Part shown: in pieces, positions 51,681-61,286 of the stretch
How positions within the stretch are numbered: the first letter of the stretch is position 1
Layout: every line of letters starts with the position of its first letter
Origin: Clostridiales bacterium
GTDB lineage: Bacteria > Bacillota > Clostridia > Saccharofermentanales > Saccharofermentanaceae
NCBI GenBank assembly: GCA_017428545.1
Contig: JAFRQR010000025.1
Span: forward strand, 1-64,000
Length of the DNA stretch: 64,000 bases
Direction: 5' to 3'
Translations under genes and position numbers: made by a program
The notes under the pieces: generated by a model
What the model was told of the DNA's origin: nothing
Database searches by the model: none
Seen by the model: only the letters and a program-made list of their open reading frames with translations

Positions 51681-52847
51681 TTACTTTTTGAGCATGTATT
51701 TTCTGGCGACCGAGTATACGATCTTATAAGGAAGCGGACGGAGCTTTTTGTCGGCTTCTTTCAGTTTTTTCCGGATCTCGATGGACTGCGGGCAGTGCTG
51801 TTCGCACTTTCCGCAACCGACACACTGCGTTGCAGAAGCATTTTCTTTTCGAAGTGCGATCGTCTGGAAATACTCTTTTCGTCCGGAGCCTTTGCTTTCC
51901 GAATACATATGATTGTAGCAGGCAAAGATGCCCGGAATGTCAACGCCTTTTGGGCAGGGCATACAATACCGGCAGCCTGTACAATTGACCTTTGTATTTT
52001 CATTGATGATCGACTTGATCTTCTCGATCATCTGAAATTCATGCTCTCCGAAAGAGCCGGCCTGAGCTTCTGACGCGGTCTTACAGTTCTCTTCGACCAT
52101 TTCCAGAGAATTCATGCCGGAAAGAACGCACGTGACCGCTTCCTGATTCCAAAGCCAGCGGAAAGCCCATGCGGCAGGACTCCAGCCGGAAGGATCTGCG
52201 GCGATCTCTTTCTTCGCTTTTTCCGGAAGAAGATCCACGAGTTTTCCTCCTCGGAGAGGTTCCATGATGAGCACGGGGATCCCTTTTGCTGCCGCCGCTT
52301 CAACACCTTTTCTTCCCGCCTGGGAATGTTCGTCCATGTAGTTATACTGGACAAGACACAGTTCCCAGTCATAGGCATTCAGGATCTTCAGGAACATATC
52401 CGTATTTCCGTGGAAGGAAAAACCGATGTGGCGGATCTGTCCGCTTTTCTTCTTTTCCTCGATCCATTCACGGATTCCGAGGCTCTCGAGGCGCTCCCAC
52501 TGGGCGATGTCCGTCATATGGTGCATCAGGTAATAATCCAGATGGTCAGTGCGAAGACGAGAAAGTTCTTCGTTCAGATACTTATCCAGACCCGCTTTGT
52601 TCTTGACCATATACTGGGGAAGTTTCGTGGTAAGCGTGATCTTATCACGGATATTGTTTTTCTCGATCACTTTCCCGAGAAGTTCTTCACTTCCGGGATA
52701 GATATAGGCGGTATCAAAGTAATTCACGCCAAGTTCCAACGCCCGAAGGATCTCTTTTTCTGCCTTTTCGAAATCAAGTTTTCCGGAACTTCCGGAAAAG
52801 CGCATACATCCGAAACCCAAAATCGATATGTCTTTTCTATACTGCAT
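51681..52847 (-). CDS. Aldo/keto reductase with C-terminal 4Fe-4S domain
   Basis: 388 residues. AKR tetrad: Asp and Tyr in GVNYFDTAYIYPG, Lys in TLTTKLPQ, His in YLMHHMTD. The C-terminus adds ferredoxin-like clusters (CTGCRYCMPCPKGVDIP and CVGCGKCEQHCPQSI). This fused AKR/ferredoxin form is common in anaerobes, where electrons may come from ferredoxin. It is followed by the AraC regulator on the same strand. Confidence 0.9.
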   Translation of the reverse strand: MQYRKDISILGFGCMRFSGSSGKLDFEKAEKEILRALELGVNYFDTAYIYPGSEELLGKVIEKNNIRDKITLTTKLPQYMVKNKAGLDKYLNEELSRLRTDHLDYYLMHHMTDIAQWERLESLGIREWIEEKKKSGQIRHIGFSFHGNTDMFLKILNAYDWELCLVQYNYMDEHSQAGRKGVEAAAAKGIPVLIMEPLRGGKLVDLLPEKAKKEIAADPSGWSPAAWAFRWLWNQEAVTCVLSGMNSLEMVEENCKTASEAQAGSFGEHEFQMIEKIKSIINENTKVNCTGCRYCMPCPKGVDIPGIFACYNHMYSESKGSGRKEYFQTIALRKENASATQCVGCGKCEQHCPQSIEIRKKLKEADKKLRPLPYKIVYSVARKYMLKK

Positions 52848-52871
52848 ATTCTTCCTCCGTCTAAAGACCGA

Positions 52872-53825
52872 TCAGGTGGCTTCCAATATCTTCTTTATAT
52901 CTGCTTCCAGATACGGGTTCATGTGAGAAATAAATCCGGATTCTTTCAACATTTCAGTCAGGTCAAATCCGATGTCTTCAGATAAGGAAACGATGCGGTC
53001 CTTATAATTCAGGCGGTTCGGTTTGTATTTCATATCTTCCCAGGCTTCCTTATTACAAGGAGTTTCGGCAAGTTCCGCGATATGGGACGTAAAGCCGTCC
53101 TTGTCATCGAGACCCTTTAAGGCCCGGAAAGTCCACTTATAGTAAGGCGGATAAGTTCTTTTCAAAAGGTAGAACAGTTCCATCGCGGCTTCTAAGCCTC
53201 TGACTTTACAGATCTCAGCCGCGACATAGTCTTCTCTCGACATACATCTGGCGTAATTGACCTGAAGAGAAGCCGAGTACTCGTGCATCTTTTCGGCGAT
53301 CCTGATTCTCCAGACACGCTCCGGATAGTAGCCCAGAAGGAGATTTCTGAAAGCAGTAAACTCTCCGAGATCATCCCGGAAGACCTCTCCGTTCACGGCG
53401 GTCGCCAGACAGGAGTGATCCAGAGACAGCCACTGTCTTTCGCTCATCTCGCAGGTATCCGTATGGCAGTTGATACGAAGTATATTCGAGTAGAAGTCAT
53501 GGATCGTCATGACGCCTCTTCTCTCTTTTAATCTTTCGGTATAGTAGGCTCGCTCTTTTTCCGCGACAAGCGCATTGTACTCAGAATACAAGCGGCCCCC
53601 GTATTCTTCCATATCTTCAGACGTGATCCAAAGGCACACTCCCGTTCCGAAGTCGTGATCCCTGGAGATCGCGTCATCGTATCCGAAACAGTCCGAACCT
53701 TCTCCTGCGATACCGACAGCGATCCGGGATTCATAGTCCGGAAAACCGAAATGGATCATTTCTGCGACTTCTTCATCGTAGAAACGTCTGTTTTTCGATC
53801 GCACATCTAAAGCCGGGTTATCCAT
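52872..53825 (-). CDS. DUF4037 nucleotidyltransferase-like protein
   Basis: About 317 residues. The ATG at 53825 is preferred over one two codons earlier because GGAGG sits 6 bases upstream of it. The N-terminal segment GEGSDCFGYDDAISRDHDF contains the G-S-D and D-x-D acids of a polymerase-beta-type nucleotidyltransferase. The rest is helical. DUF4037 members have no known substrate. It overlaps the 53-residue gene upstream by 8 bases. Confidence 0.8.
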   Translation of the reverse strand: MDNPALDVRSKNRRFYDEEVAEMIHFGFPDYESRIAVGIAGEGSDCFGYDDAISRDHDFGTGVCLWITSEDMEEYGGRLYSEYNALVAEKERAYYTERLKERRGVMTIHDFYSNILRINCHTDTCEMSERQWLSLDHSCLATAVNGEVFRDDLGEFTAFRNLLLGYYPERVWRIRIAEKMHEYSASLQVNYARCMSREDYVAAEICKVRGLEAAMELFYLLKRTYPPYYKWTFRALKGLDDKDGFTSHIAELAETPCNKEAWEDMKYKPNRLNYKDRIVSLSEDIGFDLTEMLKESGFISHMNPYLEADIKKILEAT

Positions 53826-53979
53826 GGACATCCTCCGGGGAAGTTTCTCCCATCTTTTCCGTCAGATCATGAAGGCTCTTGTTATACTGTGCCTGTGTGA
53901 TGGCTTTTTTCTCAAGAAATGTATCCAGAAGGGCTTTCTGCTTAAGATACAATTGATGCTTTTCCTCTTTTGTCGACAT
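53818..53979 (-). CDS. Small SHOCT-like protein, 53 residues
   Basis: ATG 53979 to TAA 53818 encodes 53 residues rich in Lys/Gln/Glu (MSTKEEKHQLYLKQKALL), with FLEKKAITQAQYNKSLHDLTEKMG resembling a short SHOCT-type C-terminal helix. It starts 5 bases after the DHH phosphoesterase stop and overlaps the DUF4037 start by 8 bases, so it is translated in the operon. Likely an oligomerisation or adaptor peptide; no function known. Confidence 0.6.
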   Translation of the reverse strand: MSTKEEKHQLYLKQKALLDTFLEKKAITQAQYNKSLHDLTEKMGETSPEDVHG

Positions 53980-53983
53980 AAGA

Positions 53984-54982
53984 TCAAGATTCTCCAATCA
54001 CTTTTAAGAAACGTTCGATCAGGGCTTCATCCGGATTATTTCCGAGAGCTTTTACGCCTTCTGTCGGAATGAAGCCGCCTGCCATATACGGGTGGCCGCC
54101 GCCGTTTCCGATTCCCTCCAGTGCTTTTGCGGCGATCTTACCGCAGTCGATATTACTGAGGAATGACTCTGCGCGTACGGAGATCTTATATCCGTCAGGG
54201 CGTTTCGAATAAACGATCGCGATATCCACTTCGTCCAAAGAAAGAATAAAGTCGCATGTGATGGCGATCAGGGCATCCTGACAGGCAAAAGGAATGAAAG
54301 CGAGTCCGACCCTATCGTATATCTGTGTACTGGAGATCGCTGCACCGTAGGCACGAAGATCCGTAAACTCCATCTCGGTCTGACCTAATCTTCCAAGTGC
54401 ATCAGGATCGGCAATATGATGGAGGAATCCGAATGCCTGTACATCGTCGTCCGTAACCCCTCTCGTAAAGCCGTTGGTATCCATCTGAAGACCGAACATC
54501 AGCGCTGTTGCCGTTTTCGTATCAGGCGTGATACCGAATTCCATGAAATACAGAGCGATCTGCGTACAGCAGGATCCGACCTTGCGGACATCTTTATAGA
54601 AATAGTCTACCTGATTCATCGTCGGATGATGGTCGATACAGGCGATCTCATCGCCGAGGAGATCGATAATATTTCCGCTGTTCTTCTGGGAATCCACACA
54701 GATCACCGGATCATTTTCTCCCATATCCGTAATGTCATCTTTTGAAAAAATGTCGATGCCCAGGTATTCGACCATTTTTCGGGTATTGAGACGATCGATC
54801 TTACCGTGATAGCAAAGCGTCGATTCGATACCGAAATGCAAAAGCAGCTGCTGAAGACCGAAAGCTGCACCGATTGCATCCGGATCCGGGAAGTTATGCG
54901 TCTGCACAAACACTTTTTTCCCTTTGAGGAAGTCGAAAAGTTCCTGTAAGGTATGAGAATTGTTTCTTTCAATATTCAACAT
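53984..54982 (-). CDS. DHH/DHHA1 phosphoesterase, NrnA-like
   Basis: About 332 residues from ATG 54982 (GAGAGG 8 bases upstream). DHH motifs: FPDPDAIGAAFGLQ, DSQKNSGNIID, IDHHPTMN (the DHH triad) and C-terminal GGGHPYMAGG (DHHA1). NrnA-type enzymes degrade nanoRNA and dephosphorylate pAp. Conserved metal residues are intact. It is the first gene of a small operon with the SHOCT-like and DUF4037 genes. Confidence 0.9.
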   Translation of the reverse strand: MLNIERNNSHTLQELFDFLKGKKVFVQTHNFPDPDAIGAAFGLQQLLLHFGIESTLCYHGKIDRLNTRKMVEYLGIDIFSKDDITDMGENDPVICVDSQKNSGNIIDLLGDEIACIDHHPTMNQVDYFYKDVRKVGSCCTQIALYFMEFGITPDTKTATALMFGLQMDTNGFTRGVTDDDVQAFGFLHHIADPDALGRLGQTEMEFTDLRAYGAAISSTQIYDRVGLAFIPFACQDALIAITCDFILSLDEVDIAIVYSKRPDGYKISVRAESFLSNIDCGKIAAKALEGIGNGGGHPYMAGGFIPTEGVKALGNNPDEALIERFLKVIGES

Positions 54983-55033
54983 AACTATTACCTCTCTTTT
55001 CATCACCCACTATTTAATTATAGCATACGCGCA

Positions 55034-55061
55034 TTAACTCCGTGTTTTTATGTGTTATAAT
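55034..55061 (+). promoter_or_regulatory. Promoter of the lipoprotein/radical SAM operon
   Basis: An extended -10 (TG-T-TATAAT, 55053-55061) with TTAACT at 55034-55039, 16 bases upstream, as a weak -35. It is the only promoter-like signal between the divergent DHH gene and the lipoprotein. Confidence 0.65.
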
Positions 55062-55106
55062 GCAGGAAAAGGAAACTAAGGTTTTCCCTGCTTTATTTGT
55101 AGCAGG
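55062..55106 (+). promoter_or_regulatory. Leader with two mutually exclusive hairpins
   Basis: GCAGGAAAA (55062-55070) can pair with TTTTCCCTGC (55082-55091), one bulge. The central CCTGC (55087-55091) can instead pair with GCAGG (55102-55106). The shared middle arm means only one hairpin can form at a time, as in attenuators. It lies in the 5' leader 18 bases before the lipoprotein start. The transcription start itself is inferred, so the first arm may be partly cut. Confidence 0.5.
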
Positions 55107-55123
55107 ACTATTGAGGGCTGATC

Positions 55124-55426
55124 ATGAAAAAGTCAAAAGCAACAGCACTTATAGCAGCTTCTTTTGCCATGGCAATGGGATTATCCGCATGTGGCGGTTC
55201 TGATGACGGCAAAAAATCCGATAAGAATCTCAGCAAGCTTACTTCGCCGTTTAGAAGCGCGAATGAAGTGCAGACCGTGTATGGTCCGGCGCCGGATTAT
55301 GATCCGACCGCAGATGATCCGGTCGAGATGTATGGGCCTCCTGTCGATCATCCTGACGTGACCGAAACCGCGGTCATCGGTATTTACGGTCCGGGACTTG
55401 ACTACGGCGACGAAGACGAGGGCTGA
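55124..55426 (+). CDS. YGP-repeat lipoprotein, putative precursor of a modified peptide
   Basis: 100 residues. A signal peptide ends in the lipobox LSAC (C23), with GAGGG 6 bases before the ATG. After a Ser/Lys linker come three repeats of [VMI]-Y-G-P-x-x-D-[YH]: VYGPAPDY (Y53), MYGPPVDH (Y70) and IYGPGLDY (Y88), spaced 17 and 18 residues, with acidic segments between. No enzyme domain. The next gene, 5 bases on, is a radical SAM/SPASM enzyme with the same GAGGGCTGATC ribosome-site sequence, so this is probably its substrate. The repeats would then be the modified sites, and the peptide would stay lipid-anchored outside the membrane. Confidence 0.8.
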   Translation: MKKSKATALIAASFAMAMGLSACGGSDDGKKSDKNLSKLTSPFRSANEVQTVYGPAPDYDPTADDPVEMYGPPVDHPDVTETAVIGIYGPGLDYGDEDEG

Positions 55427-55431
55427 TCCCG

Positions 55432-56505
55432 ATGTTTGATGTTGAAACAAAAAGACAGCATATGACAGACCTCATGCGATATCGCAGAGGTCTGTTTGTT
55501 AAGCCACGTCTCCGTAATCTCTTTTTAGAGCTGACTATGCGCTGCAACGAGAACTGCATCCATTGCGGCAGCTGCTGTGGCGAAGTTACTTCCGAAGAAC
55601 TCCCCGTCGAAGTCTACAAGCGCTTTTTGGACGAGATCAAAGAAGATTTCGGCATCAAGGATAAGATGCTCTGTATCACGGGCGGCGAACCGCTTCTTCG
55701 CAAAGAGTTTTTCGAGATCATGGAATATGCGCATTCTCTCGGATTTCACTGGGGCATGACCAGTAACGGCACACTTATCGACAGAGAGTGCGCAAGAAAG
55801 CTCAAAAACGCCGGCATGGGAACGATCTCCATAAGTATTGACGGACTTGAAGCAACCCACGATGCTTTCCGAAGAACGCCCGGCGGTTACAAAAAAGCCA
55901 TGCAGGGGATCTCGAACCTCATCGAAGAGGGCGGGTTCAAAAATATTCAGGTCACCACGGTCGTCACCCATCAGAATATCGGCGAGCTTGATGCCCTTTA
56001 TGAGATCTTCGACAAGATGGACATCGACTCCTGGCGTGTCATCGGCATCGAACCGATGGGCCGCGCCAAGGATTACCCGGAACTTCTTCTGACGGCGGAA
56101 GATCATAAGTACATCCTTGAATTCATAAGAAGCAAAAGGATCGCAGGCGAACCTGTCTGCTACGGATGCAGTCATTATCTCGGAAACGAATATGAGCGTG
56201 AAGTCCGTGACTGGTACTTCCTTTGCATCTCCGGCATCTATACGGCCAGCATCACCGCAAACGGCGATATCATCGGATGTCTCGATATCGAGCGCCGTCC
56301 CGAGACCATCCAGGGAAATATCCTCAAAGACCGTTTCAAAGATGTCTGGGAGAACCGCTTCGAATTCTTCCGGCGCGATCTTTCCGATCTGAATGAAAAG
56401 TGCCGTGACTGTTCCGAAAAGGACTTTTGTCACGGCGACTCCTTCCACAGTTGGGACTTCGATAAAAACGAGCCGCTACTGTGCTTTAAAGATATTCTGT
56501 TTTAA
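55432..56505 (+). CDS. Radical SAM/SPASM peptide-modifying enzyme
   Basis: 357 residues. The radical SAM cluster motif is C38-x3-C42-x2-C45 (MRCNENCIHC), followed by CITGGEPLL and ISIDGLE strands. The C-terminal SPASM region has several Cys, including CISGIY, IIGCLDIE, CRDCSEKDFC and CF, which would hold auxiliary 4Fe-4S clusters. SPASM enzymes act on peptides, forming crosslinks, epimers or spliced backbones. It begins 5 bases after the YGP-repeat lipoprotein, strongly implying that protein as substrate. No separate precursor-recognition domain is seen. Converges on the MacB gene 13 bases away. Confidence 0.88.
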   Translation: MFDVETKRQHMTDLMRYRRGLFVKPRLRNLFLELTMRCNENCIHCGSCCGEVTSEELPVEVYKRFLDEIKEDFGIKDKMLCITGGEPLLRKEFFEIMEYAHSLGFHWGMTSNGTLIDRECARKLKNAGMGTISISIDGLEATHDAFRRTPGGYKKAMQGISNLIEEGGFKNIQVTTVVTHQNIGELDALYEIFDKMDIDSWRVIGIEPMGRAKDYPELLLTAEDHKYILEFIRSKRIAGEPVCYGCSHYLGNEYEREVRDWYFLCISGIYTASITANGDIIGCLDIERRPETIQGNILKDRFKDVWENRFEFFRRDLSDLNEKCRDCSEKDFCHGDSFHSWDFDKNEPLLCFKDILF

Positions 56506-56518
56506 AAGCACTGTTACT

Positions 56519-59236
56519 TTATTCCGATCTCAAAGCTGCGACAGGATCTTTCTTCGCAGCTTTTTTCGATGGGATGAATCCGCCGATCAAAGTAAGGATC
56601 GTGCTAAGTGCGATCAGGCTGATCGCTCCTAGGACCGGAAGGCTCGCGTTGACATCGTTTGAACCGGCTACCGCATGAATGATCATATTTCCCGGGATCA
56701 AAAGAAGCAGTGCAACTCCGATACCTATCACACCGGCAAGGAATCCGATAATGAAAGTCTCTGCATTAAATACTTGCGAGATGTTTCTCTTCGATGCACC
56801 GATCGCACGGAGGATACCGATCTCTTTTGTTCTTTCGAGAACGGAGATATAGGTGATGATACCGATCATGATCGAAGATACGACCAGAGATACGGCAACG
56901 AACGCGATCAAAACATAAGAGATGACATTCACGATCGTGGTCACGGAAGAAAGCAGCAATCCGATGTAGTCGGTATAGGTGATCTTATCACCTTCCTCTG
57001 CGCTTTCGTTATATCTGTCAATACTGTCCGTAATGCCTTCTTTTCCCTCGAAACTATCTGCGTAGATATTGATCGCCGTCGGAGTATCGCGGTTTACGTA
57101 ACCGAAAGACTCCAGATTCTCTTCAAAGGTTCCTGCGGCAATATACATGTCGTAGATCATAAGGAGCTGTTCATCCATATCTGCTCCGGCCGAAGCGATG
57201 TACATATCCAGCATCTGCGCAAGTTCCGTATCGGACATATTGAGCAGTTCGTCATCTTCTGTGCCGCCTCCATACATGGACATCATGTCACGGAGGATAT
57301 CCGCCTTTTCTTTCGTAGAGATCTTGGAAAGATAGTTCTTACAGTCTTCGATCTTGGCTTTGTCATCCGAAGGAGAGAATTGTGCGCCGTTGATCACACT
57401 GTTTTCAGGCGATGCCATCTGATCTTTTACAAGTTCACTGCTTTCTGCATAAGAGATCAGGTATTCGGTCAGGTCACGTGTATAACCGATCGGCTGGGAT
57501 AACGGGGTAAAATCGGAGTCCCCTTTGGGACGGATAACACCGGTGATTTTCAGAGGGATCGCAGATTCAAGGATCGTATCGAATCCTTTATCCCCATACA
57601 CGATCTGGTCATAAAAACCGCTCTCCGTCTTGACATACTGATCACAAGCCGGCAGAAGATACAATTCATGAGCAAGCGCCGTTTCATAATCAAGTTTCTG
57701 TACGTCAAATTCTATTTTTTCCTCGGCCTTTAGTTTGTTCTGGATATCTCTGAAATCTTCTCTTTTGAGAAGTCCCATGGAATACAGATCATATGCGCTG
57801 ATCTCATTATTCTCGTCAAGGATAAGGATGACCTCATCATAGGCATCCGGCCAGGTTCCGTACACAAGGTCATAGTTGTCCTTGATGGTACTGCTTATAA
57901 GAGATCCGTCCGAACCCGTCATGATCTCCTGCATATTTTCAACAGAAGGAGTAGACAGAAGATCACCCACGGTACTTCTGTTGTGGCCTCTCCCTTCTTC
58001 TTCTCTCAGATTAGAGCCGTCGAGATTGATCAATACATCATCCGGATCATAGGAGAATACGCTGAATGGTACATAGTATGTATAGATAATTCCGTTCTCA
58101 CCGACATACTTGTGGATCTCACTTTCCGGATCATCGAGGTATTTCTTAAATTCGGTAAGGTTATTGTGTTTTACATTCGAACTGATGCTGGATGCCATTT
58201 CAAAAGACGAATTGTCAACATATACACCATCGGCATCATGGTCTTCACCGGATCCGGATCTGCTGTCGTCATCCATTTCAAGGAGCGTCGCAATATCCAA
58301 AGTCGTCGCTTCGATCGTGATCGGATACGAAGTCATGGTGTCCTTTTGCACTTTCTCGATATATGTATTCACGCCGGACGAAAGAGAAAGGATAAGAGCA
58401 ATACCGATAATACCGATAGATCCCGCAAATGCAGTCAGGATCGTTCTTCCCTTTTTTGTCCGAAGGTTATTAAAACTCAGGGATAAAGCAGTAAGGAAAG
58501 ACATGGAAGATTTTCCCATATTCTTATGGGTAGCTTCTTCCAGGGCGGTTTCATCGACGGTATACGGATCTGAATCATCGGTAATACGGCCGTCACGGAG
58601 TTTTACGATACGTGTGGCATAGTTTTCCGCAAGTTCCGGGTTATGTGTGACCATAACGACCAGTCGGTCCTTGGCGACCTCTTTTAAAAGGTCCATGACC
58701 TGGATACTGGTTTCTGTATCAAGTGCACCGGTAGGTTCATCAGCCAGGAGGATCTTCGGATCATTTACGAGCGCACGTGCAATCGCTACACGCTGCATCT
58801 GTCCGCCGGACATCTGGTTTGGACGCTTATGGATCTGGTCACCCAGACCGACTTTCGTGAGGGCCTCTTTTGCTCTTTTTCTTCTCTCACCTCGGGATAT
58901 ACCGGAGATGGTCAGTGCAAGTTCGACATTGGAAAGGATCGACTGGTGCGGGATCAGATTGTAGCTTTGAAAAACAAATCCGATCGTGTGGTTTCTATAG
59001 GAATCCCAGTCCCTGTGCTTATACTTCTTCGTGGATATCCCGTCGATGATGAGATCTCCGCTGTCATAACGGTCTAATCCTCCAATGACGTTAAGAAGGG
59101 TCGTCTTACCGGATCCGCTTGGGCCTAAGATCGCCACAAACTCGTTATCACGAAGATTGAGACTTAGTCCGTCGAGGGCTTTTTGATGTAGTTCACCTGT
59201 GATGTATTCTTTGGAAATGTCTTTGATCTGAAGCAT
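56519..59236 (-). CDS. MacB-type ABC ATPase-permease fusion
   Basis: 905 residues. ATPase (residues 1 to about 220): GPSGSGKTT (Walker A), [15 protein letters not shown] (signature), ADEPTGALD (Walker B). The permease has one membrane helix after it ([20 protein letters not shown]), a large extracytoplasmic domain (about 300-730), and three C-terminal helices ([19 protein letters not shown] and others). This MacB/FtsX layout pumps substrates or lipoproteins by mechanotransmission rather than through a channel. It converges with the radical SAM gene. A good promoter lies upstream. Confidence 0.93.
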   Translation of the reverse strand: MLQIKDISKEYITGELHQKALDGLSLNLRDNEFVAILGPSGSGKTTLLNVIGGLDRYDSGDLIIDGISTKKYKHRDWDSYRNHTIGFVFQSYNLIPHQSILSNVELALTISGISRGERRKRAKEALTKVGLGDQIHKRPNQMSGGQMQRVAIARALVNDPKILLADEPTGALDTETSIQVMDLLKEVAKDRLVVMVTHNPELAENYATRIVKLRDGRITDDSDPYTVDETALEEATHKNMGKSSMSFLTALSLSFNNLRTKKGRTILTAFAGSIGIIGIALILSLSSGVNTYIEKVQKDTMTSYPITIEATTLDIATLLEMDDDSRSGSGEDHDADGVYVDNSSFEMASSISSNVKHNNLTEFKKYLDDPESEIHKYVGENGIIYTYYVPFSVFSYDPDDVLINLDGSNLREEEGRGHNRSTVGDLLSTPSVENMQEIMTGSDGSLISSTIKDNYDLVYGTWPDAYDEVILILDENNEISAYDLYSMGLLKREDFRDIQNKLKAEEKIEFDVQKLDYETALAHELYLLPACDQYVKTESGFYDQIVYGDKGFDTILESAIPLKITGVIRPKGDSDFTPLSQPIGYTRDLTEYLISYAESSELVKDQMASPENSVINGAQFSPSDDKAKIEDCKNYLSKISTKEKADILRDMMSMYGGGTEDDELLNMSDTELAQMLDMYIASAGADMDEQLLMIYDMYIAAGTFEENLESFGYVNRDTPTAINIYADSFEGKEGITDSIDRYNESAEEGDKITYTDYIGLLLSSVTTIVNVISYVLIAFVAVSLVVSSIMIGIITYISVLERTKEIGILRAIGASKRNISQVFNAETFIIGFLAGVIGIGVALLLLIPGNMIIHAVAGSNDVNASLPVLGAISLIALSTILTLIGGFIPSKKAAKKDPVAALRSE

Positions 59237-59271
59237 ATATATGTCCCCTGTCTTTCTAATTCAGCACATTA

Positions 59272-59301
59272 ATAGTATGAAAAGACATGACAAAAGGTCA
59301 A
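59272..59301 (-). promoter_or_regulatory. Promoter of the MacB-type transporter
   Basis: On the minus strand TTGACC (59296-59301) and TACTAT (59272-59277) are separated by 18 bases, 36 bases before the ATG at 59236. Confidence 0.55.
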
Positions 59302-59361
59302 CAAAGAACGGGACAATTTTACTATTTCTTTAGAATTGCAGGCGTTTTCAGCGTAATCAAG

Positions 59362-61245
59362 TTATGAATGTACATACCAGTAGATGCCGTATCGCTCATT
59401 TCCGGTGCTGTAGTAAGGCACAAGGTCAAGTTCGATCGGTTTTCCTTCGTGATCAGAAAAACCTTGGAGCCGGAAAGAAAGATCTGCTGTCTTCTCCATA
59501 TATTCTTCGAAATGCGTCCTGAAAGAATCAAGCGTCTCTCCTTTCGGGAGTTTCAGAAACTCCCGGTCCAGGATCGCCCTATTCGTTTTCCCGTAAGTGA
59601 TATCACTCTTGACGGAGGCGCCGAAAACGCTTTTCCAGGCGGGGGCATACACATCGATTCCGGCGCCGGCTGATTCTCCCCACTTCTCATTTCCGAGCGG
59701 AACGCAAAGGACAAAAGGCCCGTATGAAAAGCCGATCACCTCGGAATTATCAGGCAGAGAAAGCATTTTCATCTGCATCGTAAAACCGATCGTTTTTCTT
59801 TCCTTCGCGCCCAGTGAAAAGCACAGGTAATCCTCATTATCCGGAAGGAGCTCATCTCGGTTTCTGATCCATCTCGGGATACGAAGACGGATCTTCAGAT
59901 CATCATTTCCTTCTGAAGAAATCGATAGTTTTCCGTTTTTGAAGTCGACGCAAAGACTGACCTTCGTGCCGCTTTCAAGAGCGAGCTCCGAAGAGATCCA
60001 CTGGGCGATCGTAATCACGCCGTTTTCCTCATAGAAGATCTGATCGCCGATCTTCGCAAAGTCTTCAAGTGCTGTTCCGACACAGCACCAGAAGGGGTTC
60101 TCGGCAGGTTTTGCCGGAGAATATAAACGATAGTATCCGGTCCCCATCGGGTTAAAGTAGGAATACCCGCCGGAAGGACCGACCGATCCGAGTTTGGCGT
60201 TCCAAAGTGCTTTTTCAATATAATCGAGATACTTCGGATCTTCCGTGATCTCAAAAAGCATCTGGGAGAGCTTCATCATGTTATAACAGCAGCAGCTTTC
60301 GGCATTGCACTGGGTCCTGGATGAATCGAGCATCCCGTCTCCGAAGAAATGCTCCATATCGCCGATGCCGCCCGTCGCATAAGTATGGAATGAAACGACA
60401 AGATCCCAGAATCTTCGGGCAAGATCTAACTTATCATCAGACGGATCCTCATAGCCTTGAAGATACCCGAGGAATTTCGGGATCGTGGCATTGGCATGGA
60501 CACCGCGAAGCCGGTTCTTAAAGCCCAGAAGCTCCTTATAAAGCTCCGGCTCATCGAACTTTGCTGCTGCCTTCTTATAGATCTCCGCCTTTTGGGGATC
60601 TTCTTCCTTTAGAAGTCTGCTGATCTGGTACAGAGAATCGTTCATGCCTCCGTACTCCACGGAAAGGACTTTTTTCCGGGTCGGTTCATCCCATTTTCCG
60701 ACTCTTGCAGTTACCCAGTCAGCAAGATCGAGAGCGGCTTCTTTTGCCCCTTTTGTGTGACTGTATTTCCAAAGATCGATCAGCCCCTGAAGAACTTTAT
60801 GAAGCGCGTACCAGGGCACCCAGGTCTGCGCCTCCGCCTTTCCCTCCAGCGCATCGAACTGTATTTCCACATTATCTGGATCCTGAACCGTTGCGGCGCT
60901 TAAAAAGCCGTTTCCAAGGGCCTTCTGACATTCTCGGAGGCCGTTAACGACCATATCTGCTTTACGTTTGAATTCAGAAAGAAGATCAGATCCTTCTTCA
61001 CTTCCGGAAAGAACAGCGATCGCCATCGCAAGTGCGGAAAAGTAATGTCCGACAGCATGACCTGCAATCAGACTGTTTTCCCAAAAGCCGTAAGGTTCTT
61101 TTTCCGAAGGGATGCCGGCCGTCTTTCGGAAACCGGAAAGGACACGTTCATCATCCATTTCAGAAAGAAACGTGAAATTCTTATTCATTGCTTCGATCCA
61201 AAGAGGATCCGTAAGATGCACTTTTTGAAGAGCTGCCCTTTGCAT
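59362..61245 (-). CDS. GH127 family glycosidase (beta-L-arabinofuranosidase type)
   Basis: 627 residues without a signal peptide, so cytoplasmic. GH127 features: ENSLIAGHAVGHYFSALAMA, GGIGDMEHFFGDG with the acid/base Glu region, the Cys-rich ESCCCYNMMKLS and FWCCVGTALEDFAKIGD, whose Cys residues bind Zn and act as nucleophile in this family. It removes beta-L-arabinofuranose from plant glycans or glycoproteins. The GH10 xylanase two genes away suggests xylan/arabinan use. Confidence 0.9.
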   Translation of the reverse strand: MQRAALQKVHLTDPLWIEAMNKNFTFLSEMDDERVLSGFRKTAGIPSEKEPYGFWENSLIAGHAVGHYFSALAMAIAVLSGSEEGSDLLSEFKRKADMVVNGLRECQKALGNGFLSAATVQDPDNVEIQFDALEGKAEAQTWVPWYALHKVLQGLIDLWKYSHTKGAKEAALDLADWVTARVGKWDEPTRKKVLSVEYGGMNDSLYQISRLLKEEDPQKAEIYKKAAAKFDEPELYKELLGFKNRLRGVHANATIPKFLGYLQGYEDPSDDKLDLARRFWDLVVSFHTYATGGIGDMEHFFGDGMLDSSRTQCNAESCCCYNMMKLSQMLFEITEDPKYLDYIEKALWNAKLGSVGPSGGYSYFNPMGTGYYRLYSPAKPAENPFWCCVGTALEDFAKIGDQIFYEENGVITIAQWISSELALESGTKVSLCVDFKNGKLSISSEGNDDLKIRLRIPRWIRNRDELLPDNEDYLCFSLGAKERKTIGFTMQMKMLSLPDNSEVIGFSYGPFVLCVPLGNEKWGESAGAGIDVYAPAWKSVFGASVKSDITYGKTNRAILDREFLKLPKGETLDSFRTHFEEYMEKTADLSFRLQGFSDHEGKPIELDLVPYYSTGNERYGIYWYVHS

Positions 61246-61286
61246 AGTTTTTCTCCGTTTGGAACGTATCAGGTCCTTTTATAAAA

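Noticed and set aside
55124..56505. Classical lanthipeptide or sactipeptide cluster
   Set aside because: The lipoprotein has no Cys besides the lipobox Cys, so thioether (sactipeptide or ranthipeptide) chemistry is unlikely.
56506..56518. Terminator between the radical SAM and MacB genes
   Set aside because: Only the AAAAGCACTG motif lies here; no hairpin could be drawn.
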